Shown here piece after piece: positions 1 to 5,992 of a stretch of 10,492 bases of DNA. The stretch covers positions 1-10,492 of the forward strand of contig CAZWVJ010000045.1 of the NCBI GenBank assembly GCA_964636865.1. The letters run 5' to 3'. The translations under genes were made by a program, and so were the position numbers. Under the pieces are notes generated by a model. It ran no database searches and was not told the DNA's origin. It worked only from the letters and a program-made list of their open reading frames with translations. The DNA is from B1SED10-75 sp964636865. Lineage in GTDB: Bacteria > Bacillota > Dethiobacteria > DTU022 > PWGO01. The stretch's first letter is position 1; the number at the start of each line of letters is the position of its first letter.

Positions 1-8
1 TCCCATCG

Positions 9-373
9 CCAGGTTTTTTAGCAGGTAACCGTTCATAAAGGTAAGCGATGTGACACGGGACCAGTCCCCGCAGTCCCACAGCTTTTAGACAAAATTCACC
101 TGCCACACCCGCATCGGCGGCGTTTTTCCTGAAGATGAAAATCAATAACCGGGTCTTTTGCTTGTTTATCAGTCAACAGTTATCATCATTTAATTTATTC
201 TGATATATATCCTCTTCTTAAGAAAAATGTTCTACAGGGAGAACCTTTTTCCTGCTTAAAAGCTTTAAAAGGGATATACATGAGGCTATTATTTATACGG
301 GCATCAGAGCTTTATGCTGTCAATACCATACTTTTCTCAGCCAAAATCAATCTACTGCCAACAAAAAAGATAG
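9..373. repeat. Long direct repeat, copy 1 (about 350 bp)
   Basis: This intergenic block recurs at 413-763, offset by 390-391 bp. From 22 to about 285 the two copies differ at only four positions by hand count. The last ~85 bp are clearly more diverged, although both copies end in the same ACAAAAAAGATAG. The start, CCAGGTTTTTTAGCAGGTAACC, is shared with the truncated third copy at 4668-4791 but is missing from copy 2. No convincing gene lies inside. The minus-strand reading frame through it has no recognisable domain. The copies are non-coding repeats or remnants of a mobile element whose ends I cannot define. Confidence 0.85.
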
Positions 374-385
374 CTCCCTCAATTA

Positions 386-414
386 TGGGACAGAGGACCT
401 GTCCCCCTGTCCCA
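386..414. repeat. REP-like palindrome, inverted relative to 4599-4663
   Basis: The 29-bp sequence contains GGGACAG (387-393) paired with CTGTCCC (399-405), followed by another CTGTCCC (407-413). Read on the opposite strand, it matches both tandem units at 4599-4627 and 4635-4663 with two mismatches in 29. It directly abuts the start of repeat copy 2 and may have formed part of the junction when the long repeat was duplicated. Confidence 0.7.
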
Positions 415-763
415 GGTAACCGTTCATAAAGGTAAACGATGTGACACGGGACCAGTCCCCGCAGTCCCACAGCTTTTAGACAAAATTCACCTGCCACACC
501 CGCATCGGCGGCGTTTTTCCTGAAGATGAAAATCAATAACCGGGTCTTTTGCTTGTTTATCAGTCAACAGTTATCATCATTTAATTTATTCTGATATATA
601 TCCTCTTCTTAAGAAAAATGTTCTACAGGGAGACCCTTTTTCCTGCTTAAAAGCTTTAAACGGGATATACATGTGGCTATTATGTGTACAGGCATCAGAA
701 TTTTATGCTATCAATAAAATATTTTCCCGGCAAAACTCAATAAACTGCTAACAAAAAAGATAG
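413..763. repeat. Long direct repeat, copy 2
   Basis: Second copy of the block at 9-373, lacking its first ~13 bp (the CCAGGTTTTTTAG segment). It ends about 95 bp before the dehydrogenase start codon. The remaining spacer 764-843 is very AT-rich. It holds a TATAAT at 802-807, but no convincing -35 lies at the right distance, so I do not call a promoter. Apart from the two repeats and the REP-like palindrome, I see nothing else in the first 856 bases. Confidence 0.85.
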
Positions 764-856
764 GTCGCTAAATTAAAAAACAGTAGTATAAGGAAGCAAT
801 TTATAATACAATTAAATTAACTCAATAATGATAAAATTTCAAAAGGGAGTGTAGCC

Positions 857-1870
857 ATGAAAGCTGCAGTAATGAAAGAATTAAATAACTTGAAAGTGGA
901 AGATGTTCCCGAACCGGAAGTTGGCCCCTACGATGTTAAGGTGAAAGTAGACTGGACCACTATTTGCGGAAGTGACCCTCATATCCTTACCGGAGCCCTG
1001 CCCGTTTCACCTCCCCCTCTCATTATGGGCCATGAAATGTCGGGAACAGTAGTAGAATTAGGTGAAAAAGCTTCTTTCAAGGGCTTAAGCCTTGGAGACA
1101 GGGTAACCGGATATCCGGTTTATTACTGCGGCACCTGCTACTATTGCCGGACAGGTCTGGAGCATTGCTGCCTCTGGGCGGCTCTTCCTCTTCCCCCCGG
1201 AACTATGGCAGAATATGTAGTTTGGAAAGAACAGCAGATCTATAAAGTTCCGGAAAATATCTCTCCCAAGGCAGCTTGCCTGGCAGAACCGGTTTCAGTT
1301 TGTGTGCGGGGTATCGATGTCTCTAATATAAAAGTGGGTTCTACAGTCCTAATTATGGGTGGTGGAGGAATCGGCCTTATACTTCTTCAACTGGCACTAA
1401 GAGCCGGAGCCAGCAGAGTGGCGGTTTCCGAGCCGGTAGCAGAAAAAAGAAAACTGGCTGCGGATCTCGGTGCCCATTTTACTATTGATCCTATCTCAGA
1501 AGATGTCTGGGATCATACTATGGATATTACTTCTAACCGGGGCTTTGATGTAGTTATTGAAGCTTCGGGGGCTAAAAAAGCTGCGCAGGAAGCTATGAGC
1601 CTGGTTGGTAAAGCAGGCACCATTGTTTATTTTGCCGTTTACGAAATGGATTTCGAAATTCCCATCAGGCCCTTTGAGCTCTATTACCGGGACTTAACTT
1701 TAAAAGGAGTTTTTATGTCTCCTTACACCTTTCCCCGGGCTATGGCTCTACTGGAAGTGCTTGAGCTGGAACCTCTTCTCAGCGTTACCTTTCCCCTGGA
1801 TAAGGTTAATGAAGCCTTTGAAGCCCAGCTGAGCGGGAAATATGTAAAAGTAGTTGTTGAAAGCAGTTAG
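857..1870 (+). CDS. Zinc-dependent medium-chain alcohol/polyol dehydrogenase
   Basis: A 337-residue cytosolic oxidoreductase of the zinc-containing MDR family (ADH/sorbitol DH/threonine DH type), expected to interconvert an alcohol and a carbonyl with NAD(P)(H). Visible signatures are catalytic-zinc ligands C37 (ICGSD), H59-E60 (GHE) and E144 (AEP), and a structural zinc lobe C91-x2-C94-x2-C97-x7-C105. The Rossmann motif GGGGIG spans 168-173. The acidic E192 at the end of the second strand of that fold favours NAD over NADP; this is inference. The length is normal for the family. The start is supported by AGGGAGT at 844-850, six bases upstream of ATG. It appears monocistronic, and its stop overlaps the stop of the convergent methyltransferase. 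Substrate specificity cannot be read from sequence, so I give no symbol. Confidence 0.9.
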   Translation: MKAAVMKELNNLKVEDVPEPEVGPYDVKVKVDWTTICGSDPHILTGALPVSPPPLIMGHEMSGTVVELGEKASFKGLSLGDRVTGYPVYYCGTCYYCRTGLEHCCLWAALPLPPGTMAEYVVWKEQQIYKVPENISPKAACLAEPVSVCVRGIDVSNIKVGSTVLIMGGGGIGLILLQLALRAGASRVAVSEPVAEKRKLAADLGAHFTIDPISEDVWDHTMDITSNRGFDVVIEASGAKKAAQEAMSLVGKAGTIVYFAVYEMDFEIPIRPFELYYRDLTLKGVFMSPYTFPRAMALLEVLELEPLLSVTFPLDKVNEAFEAQLSGKYVKVVVESS

Positions 1871-2937
1871 GAAAGGTTCGGCCAAACATCGGGGGCTTCC
1901 GTATAAATAACATGATAGGAGCTCTCCACATCACCTTCAATGCTTTTTAACAAATTCAGCTTTAAATATTGCTCCTGCCCGGTCATTACAGGAATTTTAT
2001 GGGGCTTGTTAAAATATTTAAGGGGCTTTCCTTCTAACTCTTTCGTTTTAACGAACTTACCATGCCGGGTTAACCTATTTTTAATGTATTCGTTGGAAAA
2101 CTTGATAAAATCATCGTTTATTAAATTCCTGATCAGGGGTTTAAATTGAGAATCAATTTCAAACCCCAGGCTGCTCCGCTCGGAACTCATGGCCGCCAAT
2201 GTTGTGGTACCCGTTCCCAGAAAAGGATCCAAAACAGTATCCCCTTTAATGGAAAACATATTGATTAAACGATAGGCCAGTTCAAAAGGGTAGGCGCCGC
2301 TTCTGTTTCTGGTTTCCCCATTTAATAACGCCTGGCTGGCGCCCTTCAGGTCATTCCAAAAATCTGCAAACCAGTTATTTCTTTCTTCCCAAAAAAAAGC
2401 GCTTTCATACCTTTTTTGTTTTTCAACCGTATCTTTAAATTCTCTTTTGCCCCCTTTGCGAAGCACTAAAATATGTTCATGTTCCAGAGTAACGTATGCA
2501 CCGGGAGGCAGCATGCCCGAACCCATATATTTATTGGGGGCATTGGTTGTTTTACGCCAAATAATTGAGGGCAAAAGATTAAAGCCATTGTTTAAACAAT
2601 GGTGCAAAATTCTGGAGTGGTTGGCATAAAGCTGAAAATTGTCCTTAAGTTTCCTGGTTGCATCGCCAACATTAATGCAGGCAATACCGCCGGGCTTTAA
2701 GACTCTATAAATTTCTTCCCAAACCCGGTTAAGTTCTTCATGCATTAGTCCAAATGCAATATCGCCCTCTTTCTCTTTTAAAGCGGTTTCTATATCAGAG
2801 TTTAACGCACTAAAAACATCATCCCACATTTCTATCATGGGGTAGGGCGGTGAAGTTACCACCAGTTCTATACTATCTTTATTAACCGGGGTTAAATTCC
2901 TTGCATCACCTATAATAATTTCATGTAAGGTGCCCAT
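1867..2937 (-). CDS. Beta-class DNA methyltransferase (N4-cytosine or N6-adenine)
   Basis: SAM-dependent DNA amino-methyltransferase of the N6_N4_Mtase family. The catalytic motif IV, TSPPY, lies at residues 28-32, near the N terminus. The SAM-binding motif I, DPFLGTGTT, lies at 237-245, preceded by a PFELAYRLI segment. The order IV then I is the beta arrangement. LKPGG (80-84) and EHEHILVLRK (152-161) are also typical. TSPPY, rather than DPPY, leans towards N4-cytosine. The start at 2937 is preferred over the in-frame ATG at 2943 because GGAGG (2945-2949) sits one base before 2943 but seven before 2937. That gives 356 residues. No restriction endonuclease, specificity subunit or repair gene is nearby, so it looks like an orphan methylase. 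The ~100 residues after motif I have no motif I recognise. Target sequence unknown. Confidence 0.9.
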   Translation of the reverse strand: MGTLHEIIIGDARNLTPVNKDSIELVVTSPPYPMIEMWDDVFSALNSDIETALKEKEGDIAFGLMHEELNRVWEEIYRVLKPGGIACINVGDATRKLKDNFQLYANHSRILHHCLNNGFNLLPSIIWRKTTNAPNKYMGSGMLPPGAYVTLEHEHILVLRKGGKREFKDTVEKQKRYESAFFWEERNNWFADFWNDLKGASQALLNGETRNRSGAYPFELAYRLINMFSIKGDTVLDPFLGTGTTTLAAMSSERSSLGFEIDSQFKPLIRNLINDDFIKFSNEYIKNRLTRHGKFVKTKELEGKPLKYFNKPHKIPVMTGQEQYLKLNLLKSIEGDVESSYHVIYTEAPDVWPNLS

Positions 2938-2944
2938 TCCCATG

Positions 2945-2949
2945 CCTCC
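2945..2949 (-). promoter_or_regulatory. Ribosome binding site of the methyltransferase
   Basis: GGAGG on the minus strand. It lies one base before the ATG at 2943, which is too close, and seven bases before the ATG at 2937. It therefore favours the second ATG as the translation start. Confidence 0.65.
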
Positions 2950-2975
2950 AGTTAATCGAATTTATCTGATTTTCT

Positions 2976-3149
2976 TTAATCAGCTACAGGTTTTTTTAAT
3001 TCAAAATAAAAAATATGCTTCCCTGCAGTAGAAACCTCCCTCAAAACGGGTTCTCCTAAAATAGCTTCTCCAACTTTCAAAAACTTGTTTAGCTCCAAGG
3101 AAATACTATCAGCAGCATCAACTATGAACAGGGCGGCGCCCTTTAGCAC
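2976..3149 (-). CDS. Possible small protein or gene remnant (57 aa)
   Basis: The frame is open from the TAA at 3168-3170 down to a TAA at 2976-2978. The nearest start candidate is GTG at 3149. The peptide (VLKGAALFIVDAAD... HIFYFELKKPVAD) alternates hydrophobic and charged residues like a folded alpha/beta segment, and its codon use resembles the neighbours. It lies on the same strand as the GTPase gene that ends at 3187. The ribosome binding site is poor (GGAAG about 11 bases upstream), and the GTG falls within a GC-rich hairpin. It may therefore be a truncated C-terminal fragment of a lost gene rather than a translated small protein. I do not recognise the family. Confidence 0.3.
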   Translation of the reverse strand: MLKGAALFIVDAADSISLELNKFLKVGEAILGEPVLREVSTAGKHIFYFELKKPVAD

Positions 3150-3154
3150 CGCCC
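3131..3154 (-). terminator. GC-rich hairpin downstream of the GTPase gene
   Basis: Arms 3131-3139 and 3146-3154 pair over 9 bp with a six-base loop. As minus-strand RNA the only imperfect pair is G-U; on the plus strand it is a C/A mismatch. The structure therefore belongs to the minus transcript and lies ~33 bp after the GTPase stop. No proper U-tract follows (TGTTCATAG), so termination is uncertain. Confidence 0.35.
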
Positions 3155-3186
3155 CAACAACTTCCGATTATCTTCAGGTCCGTGGG

Positions 3187-4497
3187 TTAAATCTTTTCTA
3201 AAAGCTCATCAAGAGTTGGCTCCCCAATCTCCTGCAGTTCATATTTAACCCTTACGGCAGGCTTATTTAGCTCAACTATCCGGCGCAGATCAATGGGAGT
3301 AGCAATAACCACCAGGTCCGCATCTGAATTGTTGATGGTCTTTTCCAGGTCTTTCATCTGTTTTTCGCCGTAGCCCATAGCGGGCAGCAGGGTGCCAATG
3401 TGCGAATAGGACTCATAGGTTTCTTTAATGGTGTCCACGGCAAAGGGACGCGGATCCACCAGTTCTGAGACACCGTACTTTCTGGCGGCAATAACACCGG
3501 CGCCATAAAGCATTTCGCCGTGGGTAAGAGTAGGGCCGTCCTCTACGACCAGCACTCTTTTATTCCGCAGCATCTCCCCTTTTTCCACAAAAATAGGCGA
3601 GGCAGCTTCCACAACCATGGCGTGGGAGTTAACAGAAAGAATATTCTGCAGTACTTCTTCTACTCCCCGGTAATCAGCTGTATCCACTTTATTGATTACT
3701 ATCCCGTCAGCCAGGCGCAGGTTGGCTTCCCCCGGATGGTATTTCATCTCATGGCCGGGCCGGTGCGGATCCACCAGGGTAATATAAACATCGGAACGGT
3801 AAAAGGACATATCGTTATTGCCTCCGTCCCAGAGAATGACGTCGGCTTCTTTTTCCGCCTCCGCCAGTATCTTTCCGTAATCCACCCCCGCATAGACGAT
3901 CACGCCCCGGTCGAGATGTGGTTCATATTCTTCCCGCTCCTCGATGGTGCACCGGTGCAGATCCAGATCCTCATATGTAGCAAACCGCTGGCAGATTTGT
4001 TGGCTCAAATCGCCATAAGGCATTGGGTGCCGTATAACAACAACTTGCTTTCCCTTGGCTCTTAAAATATCACAAACGCGGCGGGTAGTCTGGCTTTTAC
4101 CCACCCCGGTGCGCGCAGCGGTTACTGATACCACCGGTTTCTTTGATTCAAGCAAGGTATTCTGCAGTCCCATCATGCGGAAATCGGCTCCGGCAGCCAT
4201 TATTTTGGAAGCACTGGACATCACATGCTCGTACGAGACATCACTGTAAGCAAAAATTACTTGGTCCACCTGATGCTGCTTGATCAAATCCTCCAGTTCT
4301 TCTTCAGCATGTATGGGAATCCCCTGGGGGTACAGCTTCCCGGCTAATTCGGCCGGATACTCCCTGCCTTCGATATCGGGAATCTGCGCAGCAGTAAAAG
4401 CTACCACCCTGTATAGCTCATTATCCCGGAAATATACGTTAAAGTTATGAAAATCGCGGCCTGCTGCTCCCATGATAATTACTTTTTTCTGTTCCAT
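3187..4497 (-). CDS. P-loop GTPase, cyclic 2,3-diphosphoglycerate synthetase-like
   Basis: A 436-residue cytosolic protein of the family often annotated as predicted GTPase or cyclic 2,3-diphosphoglycerate synthetase (COG2403-like; assignment from memory). Residues 6-20 form a glycine-rich Rossmann-like start (IIMGAAGRDFHNFN). A Walker A loop follows at 128-136 (ARTGVGKSQ), a Walker B-type strand at 219-224 (DVILWD) and the guanine-specificity motif NKVD at 269-272. A conserved-looking VEDGPTLTHGEMLYGAG block spans 318-334. The biochemical role in bacteria is unclear, and the archaeal cDPG-forming reaction should not be assumed. Translation starts at 4497: GAGGAGG lies six bases upstream, whereas the longer TTG start at 4569 would fall inside the -35 element. 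It seems transcribed alone. Confidence 0.8.
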   Translation of the reverse strand: MEQKKVIIMGAAGRDFHNFNVYFRDNELYRVVAFTAAQIPDIEGREYPAELAGKLYPQGIPIHAEEELEDLIKQHQVDQVIFAYSDVSYEHVMSSASKIMAAGADFRMMGLQNTLLESKKPVVSVTAARTGVGKSQTTRRVCDILRAKGKQVVVIRHPMPYGDLSQQICQRFATYEDLDLHRCTIEEREEYEPHLDRGVIVYAGVDYGKILAEAEKEADVILWDGGNNDMSFYRSDVYITLVDPHRPGHEMKYHPGEANLRLADGIVINKVDTADYRGVEEVLQNILSVNSHAMVVEAASPIFVEKGEMLRNKRVLVVEDGPTLTHGEMLYGAGVIAARKYGVSELVDPRPFAVDTIKETYESYSHIGTLLPAMGYGEKQMKDLEKTINNSDADLVVIATPIDLRRIVELNKPAVRVKYELQEIGEPTLDELLEKI

Positions 4498-4503
4498 CGT
4501 TTG

Positions 4504-4510
4504 CCTCCTC
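4504..4510 (-). promoter_or_regulatory. Strong ribosome binding site of the GTPase gene
   Basis: GAGGAGG on the minus strand, six bases before the ATG at 4497. It fixes the start of the 436-residue product. Confidence 0.85.
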
Positions 4511-4518
4511 ATCCAATT

Positions 4519-4545
4519 ATAATTGCTTTTACATGGGGCAATTAT
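4519..4545. promoter_or_regulatory. Inverted repeat over the -10 and start site, possible operator
   Basis: ATAATTGC (4519-4526) and GCAATTAT (4538-4545) form a perfect 8-bp dyad with an 11-bp spacer. It covers the -10 element and the expected transcription start of the GTPase promoter. That position suits a repressor site, but the arms are AT-rich and no regulator is encoded nearby. Confidence 0.4.
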
Positions 4546-4569
4546 AGCAATTTTCCACCCCATGCGCAA
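4541..4569 (-). promoter_or_regulatory. Extended -10 promoter of the GTPase gene
   Basis: On the minus strand the -10 is a perfect TATAAT (4541-4546) with the extended TG element (TGCTATAAT, through 4549). The -35 candidate TTGCGC at 4564-4569 is separated by exactly 17 bp and keeps the TTG. Transcription would begin near 4534, about 37 bases before the ATG. Confidence 0.7.
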
Positions 4570-4598
4570 CTACACAGTAACTACTTCTAATAAATTAT

Positions 4599-4671
4599 TG
4601 GGACAGGGGGACAGGTCCCATGTCCCACTTACCATGGGACAGGGGGACAGGTCCCATGTCCCACTTACCAG
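4599..4671. repeat. Two tandem 36-bp REP-like units
   Basis: Units 4600-4635 and 4636-4671 are identical except at the last base. Each contains GGGACAGGGGGACAGGTCCC followed by ATGTCCCACTTACC, so each can fold through GGGACA/TGTCCC pairing. The same 29-bp core occurs inverted at 386-414. Each unit is self-palindromic and the two abut directly with no spacer between them, so this is not a CRISPR array. Confidence 0.8.
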
Positions 4672-4791
4672 GTTTTGTTGGCAGGTAACCGCTCATAAAG
4701 GCAAGCGAAGTGACAAAGGACCAGTCCCCGCAGGCCCACAGCCCTTAGATATAATTCACCTGCCACACCCGCATCCGGTGGCGTTTTCCCT
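4668..4791. repeat. Truncated third copy of the left-hand long repeat
   Basis: From CCAGGTTTTGTTGGCAGGTAACC to GCGTTTTCCCT, this block follows the first ~120 bp of the repeat at 9-373, with scattered substitutions. It then stops where the other copies continue for ~230 bp. As at 386-414, a GGGACAGG-type REP sits immediately upstream, so the two repeat types travel together. Confidence 0.75.
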
Positions 4792-4823
4792 CCTGCCATC
4801 CCCTGAATAGTTACCACAATATC

Positions 4824-5152
4824 GTAACTACTCAGCCATATACTGCTGTGCAATAGAGGACGGTTCCATCGTCTCCCCTCGGGCCAGAAATATGGCCCTT
4901 CGGCCTTTCGCTGCGCTTCAGGGACGCTCGAACCGTCAGGCTGTGTGATAAATTTACACCCAAACTTTTTATTCCCACTGCCACTTCATTTTCAAGGCAA
5001 TTTAGGGATTGGAGTGTTAGTATGGTTGCATTTTTTGCAATTCTCTCCCACTTTTAATACTTACGAACTCGAAAACATGATTTATCACACAGACTCCCGT
5101 CCCCATTGCACAGCCTTCCTTAGCCAAGTTTTATCTTGGCCTGAGTAGTTAC
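4824..5152. mobile_element. Nested inverted-repeat element, MITE-like
   Basis: Three perfect inverted pairs are nested around one centre. GTAACTACTCAG (4824-4835) pairs with 5141-5152, GCTGTGCAAT (4845-4854) with 5105-5114, and CTGTGTGATAAAT (4941-4953) with 5079-5091. The left arm has an extra ~65-70 bp palindrome (4859-4937), which looks like a REP inserted into one arm. No transposase is encoded. The core 4954-5078 has only short frames, so the element is probably a non-autonomous or internally deleted transposon remnant. I could not find a target duplication. This element, the repeats before it and the regulatory DNA after it account for the gene-free stretch 4570-5359. Confidence 0.5.
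4859..4937. repeat. GACGGTTC/GAACCGTC palindrome (REP-like)
   Basis: GACGGTTC (4859-4866) is inverted at 4930-4937. Inside lies a perfect hairpin GGGCCA (4881-4886) / TGGCCC (4893-4898). The end motif is the same GACGGTTC core found in the repeat cluster at 8091-8174. Confidence 0.6.
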
Positions 5153-5204
5153 CAATGTCACAGAACTATATCACAGAACGATCACAAAAATATAGTTGTC
5201 TCTA

Positions 5205-5233
5205 TTGACAAGCTACCTAAAATTGTGTTAACC
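5205..5233 (+). promoter_or_regulatory. Candidate promoter of the iron-uptake unit
   Basis: A perfect -35 TTGACA at 5205-5210 is followed after 17 bp by a weak -10 (TTAACC, 5228-5233). The first iron-box-like dyad begins four bases later, where a repressor would block initiation. The poor -10 keeps confidence low. Confidence 0.4.
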
Positions 5234-5236
5234 TTT

Positions 5237-5252
5237 GTTAGGTAAAGCTAAC
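5237..5252. promoter_or_regulatory. DtxR/IdeR-like iron box 1
   Basis: GTTAGGTAAAGCTAAC is a GTTAG-N6-CTAAC dyad. Extended over 5238-5256, it agrees with the published IdeR consensus TTAGGTTAGGCTAACCTAA at 15 of 19 positions by hand count. A further TACCTAA at 5214-5220 mirrors its TTAGGTA half. It sits just downstream of the candidate promoter of the nas-like/feoAB unit, so iron- or manganese-dependent repression is likely. Confidence 0.7.
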
Positions 5253-5313
5253 TTATACCTTCTAAAGGCGGTAAAATAAGCAATATAAGTTTGCTATTTA
5301 TTTTGTCAAAATT

Positions 5314-5329
5314 GTTAGGCATATCTAAC
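5314..5329. promoter_or_regulatory. DtxR/IdeR-like iron box 2
   Basis: GTTAGGCATATCTAAC is a second GTTAG-N6-CTAAC dyad, 77 bp downstream of the first. It matches the IdeR consensus at 12 of 19 positions over 5315-5333. TTGTCA at 5303-5308 could be the -35 of a second promoter, but no good -10 follows. Its position argues that translation begins after it. Confidence 0.6.
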
Positions 5330-5341
5330 TTTATTCTTCAT

Positions 5342-5350
5342 GGAAGGCGG
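5342..5350 (+). promoter_or_regulatory. Ribosome binding site favouring the GTG start at 5360
   Basis: GGAAGGCGG lies nine bases before the GTG at 5360. The upstream TTG at 5291 and the downstream ATG at 5390 have no comparable site. Confidence 0.45.
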
Positions 5351-5359
5351 TTTTTTGGG

Positions 5360-5962
5360 GTGGGAGTAATACCGGCTTTTGTCGCTCGTATGGAAAAAAA
5401 AGTATCCACAAATATATACCTGGTTGCGTATTATTCTCGGCAGTACCGCGAAGTTATACTCAATGAAGTTTCTTTAGCCGGGATAAATTCTAGAGATTTG
5501 GTACTTAATATTGGCTGTGGAGGAATTCCCTATACTGCTTTAAGTATAGCCAGCTATACGGGAGCGCGGGTATGCGCTATAGACCGGGATGAAGAAGCCA
5601 TAAGGGCCGCCCATAGATGCATTAAATCCTTAAAAATGGGAGATAAAGTCACCGCTTTGGCCGGGGATGGAAGCGGTGCCCCCCCTGTTAAATTTGATGT
5701 GGCCATCGTTGCATTACAAGCCGAACCCAAAAAAGAAATACTTGAAAACCTTATTATGCAGAGCAAACCGGGAGCACGCTTGATCTTTCGAAGTCCCCGC
5801 CATAAATCACTTAACCAATACGATTCGCTGCCCGTTGTTCCCGTACCCAGCGCTAAAATTAATCAAAATAAAACAACTTTTAATTATTCGGTACTTTATG
5901 AAGTGCCCCCTAATAACCCAACATGCCGAATTTCGGGCCAAATAAAGTCGGCTTGTAGTTAG
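5360..5962 (+). CDS. Nicotianamine synthase-like SAM-dependent methyltransferase
   Basis: A ~200-residue class I SAM-binding protein. Motif I, LNIGCGGIPYTALSIAS, is at 49-65, with acidic D75 closing the second strand (AIDRD), GDG at 102-104, and a PGARLIFRSPRHKS strand-turn at 137-150. The pattern VGSGPLP(F/L)T...D...PGAxLxxRSAxGxR is that of nicotianamine synthases, which join aminopropyl groups from SAM to make metal chelators. At 200 residues it is shorter than archaeal or plant NAS, and the N-terminal helical domain is largely absent. It could instead be another small-molecule methyltransferase. The start is uncertain: GTG 5360 has a ribosome binding site, TTG 5291 would put an iron box inside the gene, and ATG 5390 also exists. 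It is followed after 30 bp by feoA and feoB and preceded by two iron boxes, so a role in iron handling is likely. Confidence 0.65.
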   Translation: MGVIPAFVARMEKKVSTNIYLVAYYSRQYREVILNEVSLAGINSRDLVLNIGCGGIPYTALSIASYTGARVCAIDRDEEAIRAAHRCIKSLKMGDKVTALAGDGSGAPPVKFDVAIVALQAEPKKEILENLIMQSKPGARLIFRSPRHKSLNQYDSLPVVPVPSAKINQNKTTFNYSVLYEVPPNNPTCRISGQIKSACS

Positions 5963-5976
5963 TTTAAATTGAGTCA

Positions 5977-5985
5977 AAGAAAGGT
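5977..5985 (+). promoter_or_regulatory. Ribosome binding site of feoA
   Basis: AAAGAAAGGTG-type site seven bases before the ATG at 5993. It favours that start over the in-frame TTG at 5969, which lies upstream of it. Confidence 0.6.
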
Positions 5986-5992
5986 GTTATCC

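Noticed and set aside
802..807. TATAAT as the dehydrogenase promoter
   Set aside because: No -35-like hexamer lies 16-18 bp upstream (only A-rich DNA), and other AT-rich hexamers nearby are equally likely, so it is not called.
3520..4065. 181-codon open frame on the plus strand
   Set aside because: It lies fully inside the GTPase gene in the opposite direction, and its composition (many His/Phe/Pro) is that of a shadow frame without a domain.
4599..4671. Possible short CRISPR array (36-bp repeated unit)
   Set aside because: The units abut directly with no variable spacer, each is self-palindromic, and the core recurs inverted elsewhere. It is a REP-type tandem.
4945..5148. 67-codon plus-strand frame inside the inverted-repeat element
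   Set aside because: It runs through both inverted repeats, has no ribosome binding site and no recognisable domain. The opposite strand has only a short NCKKCNHTNTPIPKLP stretch followed by stops, too little to call a transposase remnant.
5164..5197. AACTATAT/ATATAGTT inverted repeat as an operator or terminator
   Set aside because: The 8-bp arms are almost wholly A/T with an 18-bp loop and no T-run. This is expected by chance in such AT-rich DNA.
5291..5359. TTG start at 5291 for the NAS-like gene
   Set aside because: It would put iron box 2 (5314-5329) inside the coding region and has no ribosome binding site nearby. The extra 23 residues look like translated leader, although FFGVGV just before the chosen start could still belong to the protein.
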